From the NCBI GenBank assembly GCA_004210455.1, contig SEFA01000034.1, forward strand, positions 1-61,424: DNA of 61,424 nucleotides, given 5' to 3'. This stretch comes from Rubrivivax sp. (GTDB taxonomy: Bacteria > Pseudomonadota > Gammaproteobacteria > Burkholderiales > Burkholderiaceae_C). Below, in pieces: positions 42,459-51,376 of this stretch. Numbering within the stretch: position 1 is the first letter of the stretch; every line of letters begins with the position of its first letter. Both the position numbers and the translations under genes were made by a program. The notes beneath the pieces were generated by a model that did not search any database, was not told where the DNA came from, and saw only the letters and a list, made by a program, of their open reading frames with translations.

Positions 42459-43444
42459 ACCTCGGCAACGTCGGCGACGGCAACGGCAACGGCAGCGGCG
42501 CCATCGAGGCCATCGGTCGTGCGGCCGCGGCCGCGCTCCACGACGAGCTGGCCTTGTCGCCCAAACCCGGACTGGTCACCTTCACCAGCAACGGCAGTCA
42601 CGGCGACATGGATGCGCGGACCTTCATGCGCAGCATCTCGTCGCTGCGGCCGTACTTCGTCCGCATCGCCCGCCTCGGCGCGAACGGCGCCGGATTCCCC
42701 GAACTCGAACGCGCCGGCATCGACGCCGAAGCCCGGATGCTCGAAGCGACGGGCGGCGTCAACACGCACCGCGGCGCGATCTTCCTGCTGGGTCTGCTCT
42801 GCGCGTCTGCCGGCGCCATCGTCGTCACGCATCGGCGACTGACGCCAGAGTCCCTGCGTACGACGCTCATCGAGCGTTGGGGCGACGCACTGCAACGCCG
42901 TGCGTCCCGTCCCTCCAAACTGCCAGGCGGTATCGCCGCACGCCGGCTGCAGCTGCGCAGCGCATCCGAGGAGGCCGCGCTCGGATTCCCGGCCGTGTTC
43001 GAAATCGCGATTCCGGCGATGCGTTCGGCCCTTCGGCGCGGGCTGTCGCGCGAGCACGCGCAGCTCGACACGCTCTTCCATCTCATGGCCGCGCTGGAGG
43101 ACAGCAACCTCGCGCATCGCGGCGGCCTCGACGGTCTTCGCTTCGCTCAGCGCGCGGCACGCCGGTTCATTGAAATCGGCGGCGCCGCGGATCCCGACGC
43201 CCTCGCGCGCGCCGAGGCGATCGCCGCCGACTTCGAGGCGCGTCGCCTGTCGCCCGGCGGATCCGCCGACATGCTGGCCGCCGTATGCTGGATGCGCCGG
43301 ATCGGGGCCCTCAGCGCGATCGATGTCGCCGCGGTGGCCGCTGTCGCGGATTCGGCGGATTCGGCCGATTCGGCGGATTCAGCCGATGTGGCCGCTGTGG
43401 CCGCTGTGGTCGACGTGGTGCCGGCACGCCTCGCTCTGCCGTGA
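42455..43444 (+). CDS. mdcB: Triphosphoribosyl-dephospho-CoA synthase for malonate decarboxylase
   Basis: A 329-residue enzyme that makes the prosthetic-group precursor from ATP and dephospho-CoA. The motif LALSPKPGLVTFTSNGSHGD, the block FMRSISSLRPYFV and EATGGVNTHRGAIFLLGLLC match the MdcB/CitG family. The N-terminus is Gly/Asn-rich. The C-terminus is odd: residues about 298-321 are a degenerate 9-bp repeat that encodes ADSADSADSADSADV and more Ala/Val, likely a disordered tail not seen in typical members. It overlaps mdcG (ATGA) and mdcH (GTGA). Confidence 0.92.
   Translation: MNLGNVGDGNGNGSGAIEAIGRAAAAALHDELALSPKPGLVTFTSNGSHGDMDARTFMRSISSLRPYFVRIARLGANGAGFPELERAGIDAEARMLEATGGVNTHRGAIFLLGLLCASAGAIVVTHRRLTPESLRTTLIERWGDALQRRASRPSKLPGGIAARRLQLRSASEEAALGFPAVFEIAIPAMRSALRRGLSREHAQLDTLFHLMAALEDSNLAHRGGLDGLRFAQRAARRFIEIGGAADPDALARAEAIAADFEARRLSPGGSADMLAAVCWMRRIGALSAIDVAAVAAVADSADSADSADSADVAAVAAVVDVVPARLALP
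43346..43417 (+). repeat. In-frame 9-bp tandem repeat in the mdcB 3' end, 8 copies
   Basis: Degenerate units GCGGATTCG, GCCGATTCG, GCCGCTGTG and similar encode (ADS)x4 then ADV/AAV/AAV/VDV. Being a multiple of three, copy changes would only lengthen or shorten the MdcB tail. Confidence 0.85.
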
Positions 43445-44364
43445 GCGTCGTTGTCGTCTTCAGCGGTCAGGGGAATCAGCATCCCGCGATGCTGCCTTGG
43501 CTGGACGACGATGCCTCGCTGTCGTCCATGAACACGCGACTCGGCGTCCCCGACTGGCGTGCGGCGCTTGCCGATTCCGCATGGGCGCGTACGAACGCGC
43601 ACGCGCAAGTGCTGATCACGACGACAGGGCTCGCCGCGTGGTCGCAGATCGCATCGCGTTTGATGTCCGCATCGATAGCGATCGACGGCATCGCCGGCTA
43701 CAGCGTCGGCGAGATCGCCGCGTGCGCCGCCGCGGACGTGATCGATGCTGAACACGCGATCCGGCTCGCGGCCCAGCGCGCGACGTTCATGGACGATGCG
43801 AGCCGGTCGCTCGCGGGCGGCCTCTGCGGTGTGACCGGCATCGCGGCGGCGGAGGTCGAAGCCGTCCTCCTAGAAACGTCCGTGAACATCGCGATCCGCA
43901 ACGGCGACGACTCCGTCGTCATCGGCGGTCCGCTCGGCGAGGACGCGCTCGATGCCGTCGAAGCGACGCTGGCCGCGCGAGGCGCTCGCTGCACGCGGCT
44001 CGCGGTCTCCGTCGCCTCGCACACGCCGCTGATGCGCTCGGCGGCGAAGGCGTTCGGCAACGCGTTATCGGCGGCCAGCCTCCGCGCTCCGACGCTCGCA
44101 CTGTTCGACAGCGACGCCAATCGCGTCTGGACCGCCGACCAGGCGCGGACCGGTCTCGCGCGTCAGATCGACCACACCGTGCGATGGGACGAGGTCATGG
44201 ATCAGCTTGCCGCGCGCGGGCCGTCCTGCGTGCTGGAGATCGGCGGCGGTCAGGCGCTCGCGCGGCTCTGGCAGCAGCGGCATCCGTCGACTCCGGCGCG
44301 CTCCGCCGATGAGTTCCGCACGCTCGACGGCGTGCTCGCCTGGATCGAGCGCTGCTCGTCATGA
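43441..44364 (+). CDS. mdcH: Malonyl-CoA:ACP transacylase of malonate decarboxylase
   Basis: A 307-residue acyltransferase that primes the decarboxylase by loading malonyl from malonyl-CoA onto the carrier protein. The start VVVVFSGQGNQHPAM holds the GQG motif, and GIAGYSVGEIAACAAADV holds the catalytic Ser in GYSVGE (GHSxGE variant, with Tyr for His). VASHTPLMRSAAKAF supplies the catalytic His. The GTG start overlaps the mdcB stop as GTGA. Confidence 0.92.
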   Translation: MSVVVVFSGQGNQHPAMLPWLDDDASLSSMNTRLGVPDWRAALADSAWARTNAHAQVLITTTGLAAWSQIASRLMSASIAIDGIAGYSVGEIAACAAADVIDAEHAIRLAAQRATFMDDASRSLAGGLCGVTGIAAAEVEAVLLETSVNIAIRNGDDSVVIGGPLGEDALDAVEATLAARGARCTRLAVSVASHTPLMRSAAKAFGNALSAASLRAPTLALFDSDANRVWTADQARTGLARQIDHTVRWDEVMDQLAARGPSCVLEIGGGQALARLWQQRHPSTPARSADEFRTLDGVLAWIERCSS

Positions 44365-44558
44365 GACGTGCCGTCATGCGTGGCGTGTGGATCGGCAAGA
44401 GGTCCGCCGCATGGGTTCTCCACCGATCGTTGCAGTGCGCGTAACGGTCCGATCGGAAGCTTGATTGAAGCGCCCACGCGCGCTCGATACCGTGCATGCC
44501 ATCGAGAAACGATGCGGCCGGCGCTCGACACGCCGGACCGCCACAACAGGAGACAACG

Positions 44559-45929
44559 ATGAGCATTCACTGGATGGCGATCCTTCCGCTCGCGGCGATG
44601 TTCGTCGTGGCCACGGCCTTGCCGATCAACATGGGCGTGCTGGCTTTCGTGGGTGCCTTCCTCGTCGGCACGCTCGCCGCGGGCATGAGCACCAAGGCCA
44701 TCATGGCCGGCTTCCCCGCCGAACTGTTCCTGACGCTCGCGGGCATCACCTACCTCTTCGCGCTGGCGCAGAACAACGGCACGATCGACTGGCTGGTCCG
44801 GCTCGCGGTACGCGCCGTGCGCGGTCGCATCGCGGCGATCCCGTGGATCATGTTCATGGTCGCGGCGCTGCTGACCTCGGTCGGCGCCGTCAGTCCGGCG
44901 GCCGTCGCCATCATCGCGCCCATCGCCCTGGGATTCGCCGCGCGGCACGGCATCAACCCGCTGATGATGGGCCTGATGGTGATCCACGGCGCGCAGGCGG
45001 GCGGTTTCTCGCCGATGAGCATCTACGGCGGCATCACCAACAAGATCGTCGCCAAGGCGGGCCTGCCGCTCAGCGAGATCACGACCATGCTGGCGAGCTT
45101 CGGCGTCAACTTCGCGGTGTCGCTGGGGCTGTTCGTCGCGCTCGGGGGACTGCAGCTGATGCGGCGCGGCCGCGTCACGGACGACGGTGAGCTGGCACCG
45201 ATTCCACCGGTCGCGCGGGCGCAGGGCGGACCGCAGGTCTTCGGCGATGCGGAGGCGGCGTCGTACGGCGAGGGCCGCCGCGTCGCGGCGAGCCAGTCGT
45301 CGATGCTGGGGCAGGTCCAGACGCAGACCTTCCGGGACACCGGTCCGCACCAGGTGATCACCGCGCTGGGGCTCCTGCTGCTGGCGGTGCTGACGCTGGG
45401 CTACAAGCTGGACATCGGTTTCGTGTCGATCACGATCGGTCTGGTCCTGAGCCTGATGCAGCCGCGGCTGCAGAAGAGCGCGCTGGGTCAGGTCTCGTGG
45501 CCGGAAATCATGCTGATCGTCGGCGTGAGCACATACGTGGGCGTGATGGAGAAGATGGGCACGATCGACTACGTCGGCCACAGCGTCGCGAATCTCACGT
45601 CACCGCTGATGGCGGCGCTGCTGCTGTGTTTCGTCGGCGCGGTGGTCTCGGCCTTCGCGTCGTCGACAGCGGTGCTGGGATCGCTGATCCCCTTGGGTGT
45701 GCCGTTCCTGACCGGCGACAACTCGACGATGGCGATCGGCTTCATCGCGGCGATGGCGGTGTCGTCGACGATCGTGGACGTGAGTCCGTTCTCCACCAAC
45801 GGGGCCTTGGTGCTGGCCAATGCCAAGGGCGTGGACCGCGACCGCTTCTTCCGTTTGCTGCTGCTCTACGGTGTCGCGGTGACGCTCATCGCGCCGGTGG
45901 TGGTGTGGGGGCTCTTCGTGGTGCTGTGA
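44559..45929 (+). CDS. Malonate carrier, MatC/dicarboxylate carrier type
   Basis: A 456-residue inner-membrane transporter with about 11-12 hydrophobic segments, starting MSIHWMAILPLAAMFVVATA. The segment INMGVLAFVGAFLVGTLAAG and the later MVIHGAQAGGFSPMSIYGGI are typical of the dicarboxylate carrier MatC N-terminal domain family. AGGAGA at 44548-44553 supports ATG 44559; an upstream in-frame start would add 21 unrelated residues. A central cytoplasmic loop (about residues 205-265) is hydrophilic. It follows mdcH by 194 bp, and malonate import is inferred from that neighbourhood. Confidence 0.85.
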   Translation: MSIHWMAILPLAAMFVVATALPINMGVLAFVGAFLVGTLAAGMSTKAIMAGFPAELFLTLAGITYLFALAQNNGTIDWLVRLAVRAVRGRIAAIPWIMFMVAALLTSVGAVSPAAVAIIAPIALGFAARHGINPLMMGLMVIHGAQAGGFSPMSIYGGITNKIVAKAGLPLSEITTMLASFGVNFAVSLGLFVALGGLQLMRRGRVTDDGELAPIPPVARAQGGPQVFGDAEAASYGEGRRVAASQSSMLGQVQTQTFRDTGPHQVITALGLLLLAVLTLGYKLDIGFVSITIGLVLSLMQPRLQKSALGQVSWPEIMLIVGVSTYVGVMEKMGTIDYVGHSVANLTSPLMAALLLCFVGAVVSAFASSTAVLGSLIPLGVPFLTGDNSTMAIGFIAAMAVSSTIVDVSPFSTNGALVLANAKGVDRDRFFRLLLLYGVAVTLIAPVVVWGLFVVL

Positions 45930-46091
45930 CGTGACGGAGAGCTTGGCCGGTGCCGGCGGGGAAGCCGAGCGTTCAAGACTGACTTGAGCGCCGTCTGTCT
46001 GAGTGCAGTGAGCCGCAGGCGAACGGAACGAGTTGGCGCGACCTCGCGAGGCGTGAGCCGCCGGTGCCGGCCAAGCTCGCGCGCTCGTTCT

Positions 46092-46454
46092 TCAGGCGTC
46101 GACGAACGCTGCTGCGATCATTTCTCCGGCGTTAATGGGCCAGGGTTCATCGACGCGCGGGGTGTAGATCATTTCGCCGGCGCGGATGGCGGATCCGGTG
46201 AGCACGCAGATGCCGTCGCGTTTGGACGGGACCATGTCCCAGATCTGGTAGCCGTAATGGCAGGCGCCTGGATCGGACCAGGAGATGGCGGCCGTGCGCG
46301 GTGTCGGGCGGTCCAGCACGTGGATGGTCGGTGCCGTCTTGAACTGCCGCGCGGAGGGGGTTGGCGGCGCGGAGGGGATGCCGCCGTTGCCCAGCCACGC
46401 CACTGTGCGCAGCCAACCGTCGTGGGACGGATCGCTTGCGAGATCCCTGTACAT
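46092..46454 (-). CDS. DUF3331 domain protein
   Basis: A 120-residue protein of unknown function. The block TAAISWSDPGACHYGYQIWD followed by RDGICVLTGSAIRAGEMIYTP and a Pro/Asn/Ala-rich end is recognisable as DUF3331, which occurs mostly in Burkholderiales. The Cys and His residues could form a small metal site. It is divergent from the TetR gene at 46545, with 90 bp between starts, so the TetR protein might control it. Nothing else is visible in the 160-bp gap after matC. Confidence 0.75.
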   Translation of the reverse strand: MYRDLASDPSHDGWLRTVAWLGNGGIPSAPPTPSARQFKTAPTIHVLDRPTPRTAAISWSDPGACHYGYQIWDMVPSKRDGICVLTGSAIRAGEMIYTPRVDEPWPINAGEMIAAAFVDA

Positions 46455-46505
46455 GCGACACCGCCTTTCTCATCCGCCGGACAATCGGCGTCAAAGCCTG
46501 AAATA

Positions 46506-46523
46506 ATTCAACGCGTGATGAAT
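46506..46523. promoter_or_regulatory. Possible TetR operator
   Basis: ATTCA and TGAAT (46506-46510, 46519-46523) are inverted around an 8-bp GC-rich centre in the AT-rich gap between the DUF3331 and TetR genes. Short arms make this a weak call. Confidence 0.25.
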
Positions 46524-46544
46524 ATAACAAAGGCCGGGCGATCG

Positions 46545-47195
46545 ATGGACAAGACCCCGAAGACTGGCGGGACGCCGCGAAGGCGCGGGCGGCCGAGCGC
46601 GGACTGTGCGCAAGGCGCGGACAACCTGCTGCGTACCGCGCGGCGGATCTTCGCGCTGCGCGGCTACGAAGCCGCGAGCGTGCGCGAGATCGCGCGCCAG
46701 GCCGATGTCGACCCGGCGCTGATCGCGCATCACTTCGGATCGAAGGAAGCGCTGTGGCTGGCGGTGGTCGAGCAGATCAAGGTGCTGATGGACCCGATGC
46801 TGCAGACTGCCAGGGACTTGGGCGGCGACGTCTCGCTGGGGCCGCGCCAGCGCGTCGAGCGCTGCATGCTGTCCTTCATCGACCGTGTGTTCGAGCACCC
46901 CGACATCGGCATCTTCTTCTCCACCGCCGCGACCGAGGAAGGCGAGCGGCTGAACGTGCTGGTCGACACCATCGTGCGCCCCTTCCACGATGTCTGCCTG
47001 CCGCTGTTCAGCGACGCGATGGACGCCGGCGAGTTGCACCGCTGCGATCCCGCGCTGCTGTTCTCGGTGCTGATGAACGGCATCAGCAAGACCGTCGCCT
47101 ACGCGCATGTGATGCGGGCGGTGTCGACGCTGCCGGACGACCCGGCGCGCTTCAAGCGCGAGCTGACGGACATCACGCTGCATCTGTTGCGCTGA
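46545..47195 (+). CDS. TetR-family transcriptional regulator
   Basis: A 216-residue repressor. A basic N-terminus (KTPKTGGTPRRRGRPSAD) leads to the TetR helix-turn-helix: LLRTARRIFALRGYEAASVR, EIARQADVDPALIAHHFGSK and EALWLAVVEQ. The C-terminal domain is helical, as in the CerR/AcrR-like group. ATG 46545 is used; ATG 46518 in frame adds nine residues and lies in a possible operator. It is divergent from a DUF3331 gene. Ligand and targets unknown. Confidence 0.87.
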   Translation: MDKTPKTGGTPRRRGRPSADCAQGADNLLRTARRIFALRGYEAASVREIARQADVDPALIAHHFGSKEALWLAVVEQIKVLMDPMLQTARDLGGDVSLGPRQRVERCMLSFIDRVFEHPDIGIFFSTAATEEGERLNVLVDTIVRPFHDVCLPLFSDAMDAGELHRCDPALLFSVLMNGISKTVAYAHVMRAVSTLPDDPARFKRELTDITLHLLR

Positions 47196-47321
47196 GCATC
47201 GGATCGTCTTTCCTTCCCGGGCGGGATACACAGGCATACGAAAGCCGTATCGCCGATCGACGGGTGCCCGAAGAATCCGCTCCATCGCAGCATGCCGCTG
47301 TTTGCCTGGAAAGGATCCACC

Positions 47322-47900
47322 GTGTCACCGACCACCCGACGTTCCCTGTTCCCCTTGCTGCTGGCCGGTGCGTCCGCCGTGGCGGCCGTGACCCTCTCGC
47401 TTCCGCCGATGGCGTCCGATGCGGCGGCGGCATCGCTCTTCGGCGGCGCGGGGATGGACGGAAAACCGGCGCCCGCCTTCAGCGGCATCGACCACTGGAT
47501 CAACAGCCCGCCGCTGAAGATCGACGAGTTGCGCGGAAAGGTGGTGCTGGTGGACTTCTGGACCTACACCTGCATCAACTGCCTCAACCAGCTGCCCTAC
47601 GTGAAGGCCTGGCACGAGAAGTACAAGGACCAGGGACTGGTGGTCGTCGGCGTGCATTCGCCGGAGTACGACGAGGAACGTTCCACCGCCGGCCTCAAGG
47701 ACGCGATCGCGCGTCTGGGCATCCGCCACGCCGTCGCGCAGGACAACGACTTCAAGACCTGGAAGAGCTACAGCAACCGCTACTGGCCGGCGATCTACCT
47801 CATCGACAAGCAGGGGAAGATCGTCTACTCCCACTTCGGTGAAGGTCAGTACCAGCAGACCGAGGCGCAGATCCAGGCGCTGCTGAAGCAGCAGGGTTGA
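47322..47900 (+). CDS. Exported thioredoxin-family protein (TlpA/DipZ C-domain-like)
   Basis: A 192-residue periplasmic redox protein. The signal peptide is RRSLFPLLLAGASAVAAVTL. The redox site is VDFWTYTCINCLNQLPYVKA, with CINC at the start of the helix, followed by VVVGVHSPEYDEERS and the cis-Pro region YWPAIYLIDKQGKIVYSHFG. These features match the DipZ C-terminal/TlpA-like class. The start is GTG 47322, with AAGGA at 47311-47315; an ATG at 47292 lies before that site. It is convergent with a response-regulator gene. Confidence 0.9.
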   Translation: MSPTTRRSLFPLLLAGASAVAAVTLSLPPMASDAAAASLFGGAGMDGKPAPAFSGIDHWINSPPLKIDELRGKVVLVDFWTYTCINCLNQLPYVKAWHEKYKDQGLVVVGVHSPEYDEERSTAGLKDAIARLGIRHAVAQDNDFKTWKSYSNRYWPAIYLIDKQGKIVYSHFGEGQYQQTEAQIQALLKQQG

Positions 47901-47921
47901 TCGATGGAGAGGGCGCGACGC

Positions 47922-48668
47922 TCAATCGCGACCCTCTACCGCCATGGAGAGTACGTAGCCCTCGCTGCGCACCGTCTTGAGGTACTTCGGCTCGCGCGCA
48001 TCGTCCCGCAGCCGCTGGCGGATGCGACTGACGAGCAGGTCGATCGACCGTTCGAAGAGCTCGGCCTCGCGGCCCTGCGTGAGGCTGAGCAGCTGGTCCC
48101 GGCTCAGGACACGCTGCGGATGGTCGAGGAAGACGCGCAGCAGCCGGTACTCCGCGCCGCTGAGCGGCACCACGGTCCCCTGCTGGTCGACCAGATGCCG
48201 CTCGATCGTGTCGAGCACCCACTCGCCGAACGCCAGCCGCGGCGACTCGTCGGTCGAGCGCATGTTGGGCGGCAGCATGCGCGCGCGGCGCAGCACGGAT
48301 TTGATCCGCGCCAGCAGCTCGCGCGCCGCGAAGGGCTTGGCGAGGTAGTCGTCGGCGCCCATCTCCAGGCCGAGGATCCGGTCCGCCTCGTCGCCGCGCG
48401 CCGTCAGCATGATCACCGGCGTCGCCTTGTGTTTTCCCGCGCGCAGGTCGCGGCACAGCGACAGGCCGTCCTCGCCCGGCAGCATCAGGTCGAGGATCAC
48501 CAGGTCCACCGGCGTGCCGGTCTCCAGCGCGATGCGCATGTGCCGGCCGGTCGGCACGGCCGTCACCTTCAGGCCGTTGCGGGTCAGGTAGGTGGTGAGC
48601 AACTCGCGGATCTCGCGGTCGTCGTCGACGATCAACACATGATCCTGGGTGGGGGTGGACGTCTGCAT
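47922..48668 (-). CDS. OmpR-family response regulator
   Basis: A 248-residue two-component regulator. The receiver domain has the acidic pair in VLIVDDDREIRELL, the phosphoacceptor Asp in LVILDLMLPGEDG and the Lys in GADDYLAKPF. The C-terminal winged helix contains LSGAEYRLLRVFLDHPQRVL and RSIDLLVSRIRQRLRDD. It is divergent from a DsbA-like isomerase gene that overlaps a histidine kinase gene, so the kinase at 49468 is the probable partner although it is encoded on the other strand. Confidence 0.92.
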   Translation of the reverse strand: MQTSTPTQDHVLIVDDDREIRELLTTYLTRNGLKVTAVPTGRHMRIALETGTPVDLVILDLMLPGEDGLSLCRDLRAGKHKATPVIMLTARGDEADRILGLEMGADDYLAKPFAARELLARIKSVLRRARMLPPNMRSTDESPRLAFGEWVLDTIERHLVDQQGTVVPLSGAEYRLLRVFLDHPQRVLSRDQLLSLTQGREAELFERSIDLLVSRIRQRLRDDAREPKYLKTVRSEGYVLSMAVEGRD

Positions 48669-48856
48669 GGGGTGAGGCTTCGGACGGGATGAGCGCAATG
48701 TACCGGCCCGGCCCCCGCCGCTGGTACGGACAGGCAATGTTGTGTCTCCGGGGCGGGACACGGATACACGCCAATACAAAGGTACCCACAAGCGGAGCGC
48801 GCGGGCCTATAAACCGGCCTGCGGGATTCGCCGCCAACAACGCTTCGGAGATCCTC

Positions 48857-49471
48857 GTGAGCCGCGTCATCGACTACTTCTTCGCCCCGCACAGCCCCTG
48901 GACCTACCTCGGCCATGAGCGTTTCGCCGCCATCGCGCGCAAGGCCGGCGCCACCGTGCGGCTGATCCCCGTCGACCTGCTCAAGCTGTTCGCCGTGTCC
49001 GGCGGACTGCCGCTGCCGCAGCGGCCGCCGCAGCGCCAGGCTTACCGACTGCTGGAGCTGCGGCGCTTCTCGCAGCATCTCGGCATGCCGATGAATGTCG
49101 AGCCGACGTTCTTTCCGGTCGCGCCGCACAAGGCGGCACGGCTGATCATCGCGGTCGACCAGGCCGACGGCGCGGACGCCGCGATGCGCCTGACCGGCGC
49201 GCTGCTGCGCGCGGTCTGGGAGCAGCAGCGCGACATCGCCGACGACCTCACGTTGACCGCCCTCCTCGGCGAGCAGGGACTGCCCGCCGAGCGCCTGACG
49301 CGCGCCGCGGAGGACGACATCGGCGCGCAGTACGACGCCAACACGCAGCGCGCGATCGACGCCAGCCTGTTCGGCGCGCCGAGCTACGTCATCGACGGCG
49401 AACTCTTCTGGGGCCAGGACCGCCTGGACTTCGTCCAGCGCGAACTGGCGAACGCGAACACCAACGCATGA
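48857..49471 (+). CDS. DsbA-family 2-hydroxychromene-2-carboxylate isomerase-like protein
   Basis: A 204-residue protein of the DSBA thioredoxin-like class that includes glutathione-dependent 2-hydroxychromene-2-carboxylate isomerase (naphthalene degradation) and kappa-class GST. It begins SRVIDYFFAPHSPWTYLGHE, where the Ser of SPW replaces a redox Cys, and ends ASLFGAPSYVIDGELFWGQDRL, the cis-Pro block. GGAG at 48847-48850 supports the GTG start at 48857. No aromatic ring-degradation genes adjoin, so a general glutathione-linked role is as likely. Its stop overlaps the histidine kinase start as ATGA. Confidence 0.87.
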   Translation: MSRVIDYFFAPHSPWTYLGHERFAAIARKAGATVRLIPVDLLKLFAVSGGLPLPQRPPQRQAYRLLELRRFSQHLGMPMNVEPTFFPVAPHKAARLIIAVDQADGADAAMRLTGALLRAVWEQQRDIADDLTLTALLGEQGLPAERLTRAAEDDIGAQYDANTQRAIDASLFGAPSYVIDGELFWGQDRLDFVQRELANANTNA

Positions 49472-50877
49472 GCCGCTCGCCCGCATCGACTGCGTCGGCC
49501 ACATCGGCCGCGGCATCGGCCGCAACCTCGATCAAGACGCGCCGTTTCGGCCCGCGCACGCTCTTCGCGCGCGTGTTCTGGCTGATGGTCGTCGGCATCG
49601 CGATCGCGCAGGCGCTGGCCTACGTCGCGATCCGCCAGGAGCGTTCGATGGCCCTGCGGGCGCTGATGATGTCGGGCGTCGAACGCGACATCGCCACCGG
49701 CGTCGCGGTGCTGGACCGCCTGCCGGCGGCGGAACGCGCCGACTGGCTGAAGCGCCTCGAGCGCCCGAACTACCGCTTCGCGCTCGCCGACGAACTCGAT
49801 CCGACAGCCGGGCCGGTGGAACGGACCGACTTCAACGGCCCCTTCGTCGACGCGCTGGTGCAGGCAATGCAACCCTTCCGCATCGAACGCGCCGTGCAGC
49901 TCGGCGTCAAACGCTATCAACTGCTGGTGCGCCTGAACGACGGCGCCGCGGTGACGGTGCACGCGCAACGCGTCGACATGCCCATCCCCGAATGGGTGAT
50001 GTGGGTGCTGGGCGCACAGCTCATCGTGCTGGCGGTGTGCAGCTGGATGGTGGTGCGACTGGTGACGCGTCCGCTGAAGACGCTGGCGTCGGCGGCGGAC
50101 GACCTCGGTCCGGACCTGTCGCCCACGCTGATCCCCGAGGAAGGTCCCGCCGAAGTCGCGCACGCCGCGCGCGCCTTCAACGCGATGCAGCAGCGCATCG
50201 CCGGCTACACGGCGGAGCGGGTGGAGATCCTGGCCGCCATCTCGCACGACCTGCAGACGCCGATCACGCGCATGCGCCTGCGCGCCGACCTGATGAACGA
50301 CGAGGAACTGCGCGGCAAGTTCCACCACGACCTGCACGCGATGCAGGTGCTGGTCCGCGAAGGGGTGACCTACGCACGCACGCTGCACGGCACGTCGGAA
50401 GTGCCGGCCCGGCTGGACGCCGATGCGCTGCTCGCGAGCATCGTCGGGGACTACCAGGACGCCGGGGAGGCGGTGACGCTGGCTGGCGAGGCCGGGACGC
50501 CGATCATGGCGCAGCCGCAGGCGCTGAAGCGGATCCTGGTCAACCTGATCGACAACGCGCTGGCGTTCGGCGGCCAGGCCGAGATCCAGGTGACGCGCAG
50601 CGGCGCGGGAAATCCGGGAGGCGCGCAAGACCCGACCCATCGCCTCACGATCGCGGTGCTGGACCGGGGACCGGGGATCCCGGACGACCAGTTGCAGGCG
50701 GTGTTCAAGCCCTTCCACCGGTTGGAGACTTCGCGCAACCGCGACACCGGCGGCACCGGCCTCGGTCTGGCGATCGCGCTGCAACTCGCCACCGCCATGG
50801 GAGGGAACTTGTCCCTCCACAACAGGACGGGCGGGGGGCTGGAAGCCCGACTCACCCTCCCCGCCTCGTTGGCCTGA
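49468..50877 (+). CDS. Sensor histidine kinase (EnvZ-like HAMP architecture)
   Basis: A 469-residue membrane kinase. A Ser/Ala-rich start is followed by a first transmembrane helix (LFARVFWLMVVGIAIAQALA), a periplasmic domain of about 115 residues, a second helix (VMWVLGAQLIVLAVCSWMVV) and a HAMP segment (TRPLKTLASAADDLG). The phosphoacceptor His is in AAISHDLQTPITRMRLRADL. The ATPase domain shows LVNLIDNALAFGG (N box), VLDRGPGIP (G1) and GGTGLGLAIALQLA (G2). It is coupled to the isomerase gene by ATGA; the response regulator is divergent. Signal unknown. Confidence 0.92.
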   Translation: MSRSPASTASATSAAASAATSIKTRRFGPRTLFARVFWLMVVGIAIAQALAYVAIRQERSMALRALMMSGVERDIATGVAVLDRLPAAERADWLKRLERPNYRFALADELDPTAGPVERTDFNGPFVDALVQAMQPFRIERAVQLGVKRYQLLVRLNDGAAVTVHAQRVDMPIPEWVMWVLGAQLIVLAVCSWMVVRLVTRPLKTLASAADDLGPDLSPTLIPEEGPAEVAHAARAFNAMQQRIAGYTAERVEILAAISHDLQTPITRMRLRADLMNDEELRGKFHHDLHAMQVLVREGVTYARTLHGTSEVPARLDADALLASIVGDYQDAGEAVTLAGEAGTPIMAQPQALKRILVNLIDNALAFGGQAEIQVTRSGAGNPGGAQDPTHRLTIAVLDRGPGIPDDQLQAVFKPFHRLETSRNRDTGGTGLGLAIALQLATAMGGNLSLHNRTGGGLEARLTLPASLA

Positions 50878-50878
50878 C

Positions 50879-51366
50879 ACTGTCCACGGCTTCTGTGGAC
50901 AACTCTGTTGGCTCAACGGGCAGGGATGCTGCAAGCCGTTGATTCCTCACGGAATTCATTGCGATGCCGCGAAATGAGGCAGCGGCTCAAACGGGCCATC
51001 CGAGGCATCCATCGAAGGTCGCCAGACTGTCCCTGCGAACTGTGGATAAGTCTGTTGGCTGCCTTTGCAGGGGCGACACAAGTCGTTGTTTCAGAAGGGA
51101 AACGCTTGCCGTGCTTCAAAACAAGGCAGGCCGGAGACCGGGGCGGTTGGCGACCAGCCGGCCTTGACTCGACAGTACACCACGGTGGGCAAACTTCGTT
51201 CCACCTCGGCAGTTGCTCACAGTGCCCACCGGTTGTGCACCGGGCGGCCAGACTGTCCACGGCCTCTGTGGACAAGTCTGTTGGCTGCCCGGGCAAGGAT
51301 GCTGCAAGTGCTTGTCGTGGCAGGGAAATGCTTGCAATGCTGCGGAATGAGGCAGGCCCTCCCCGG
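50879..51366. repeat. Three diverged ~110-bp repeats with DnaA-box-like 9-mers in a non-coding region
   Basis: The 499-bp gap between the kinase and FAH genes has three related copies, about 50879-50990, 51025-51140 and 51252-51366. Each begins near CTGTCC, carries TGTGGACAA or TGTGGATAA (50894, 51041, 51267), then TCTGTTGGCT, a GATGCTGCAAG-like part and GAGGCAGGCC or similar. TGTGGATAA is a perfect DnaA box (TTATCCACA on the other strand). In copies one and three the 9-mer is also the arm of a TGTCCAC/GTGGACA hairpin. I see no gene here. Confidence 0.7.
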
Positions 51367-51376
51367 AGGGATGGCC

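Noticed and set aside
50894-51275. A true replication origin
   Set aside because: Only three DnaA-like 9-mers over 380 bp, no AT-rich unwinding element and no dnaA, dnaN, parA or rep gene nearby.
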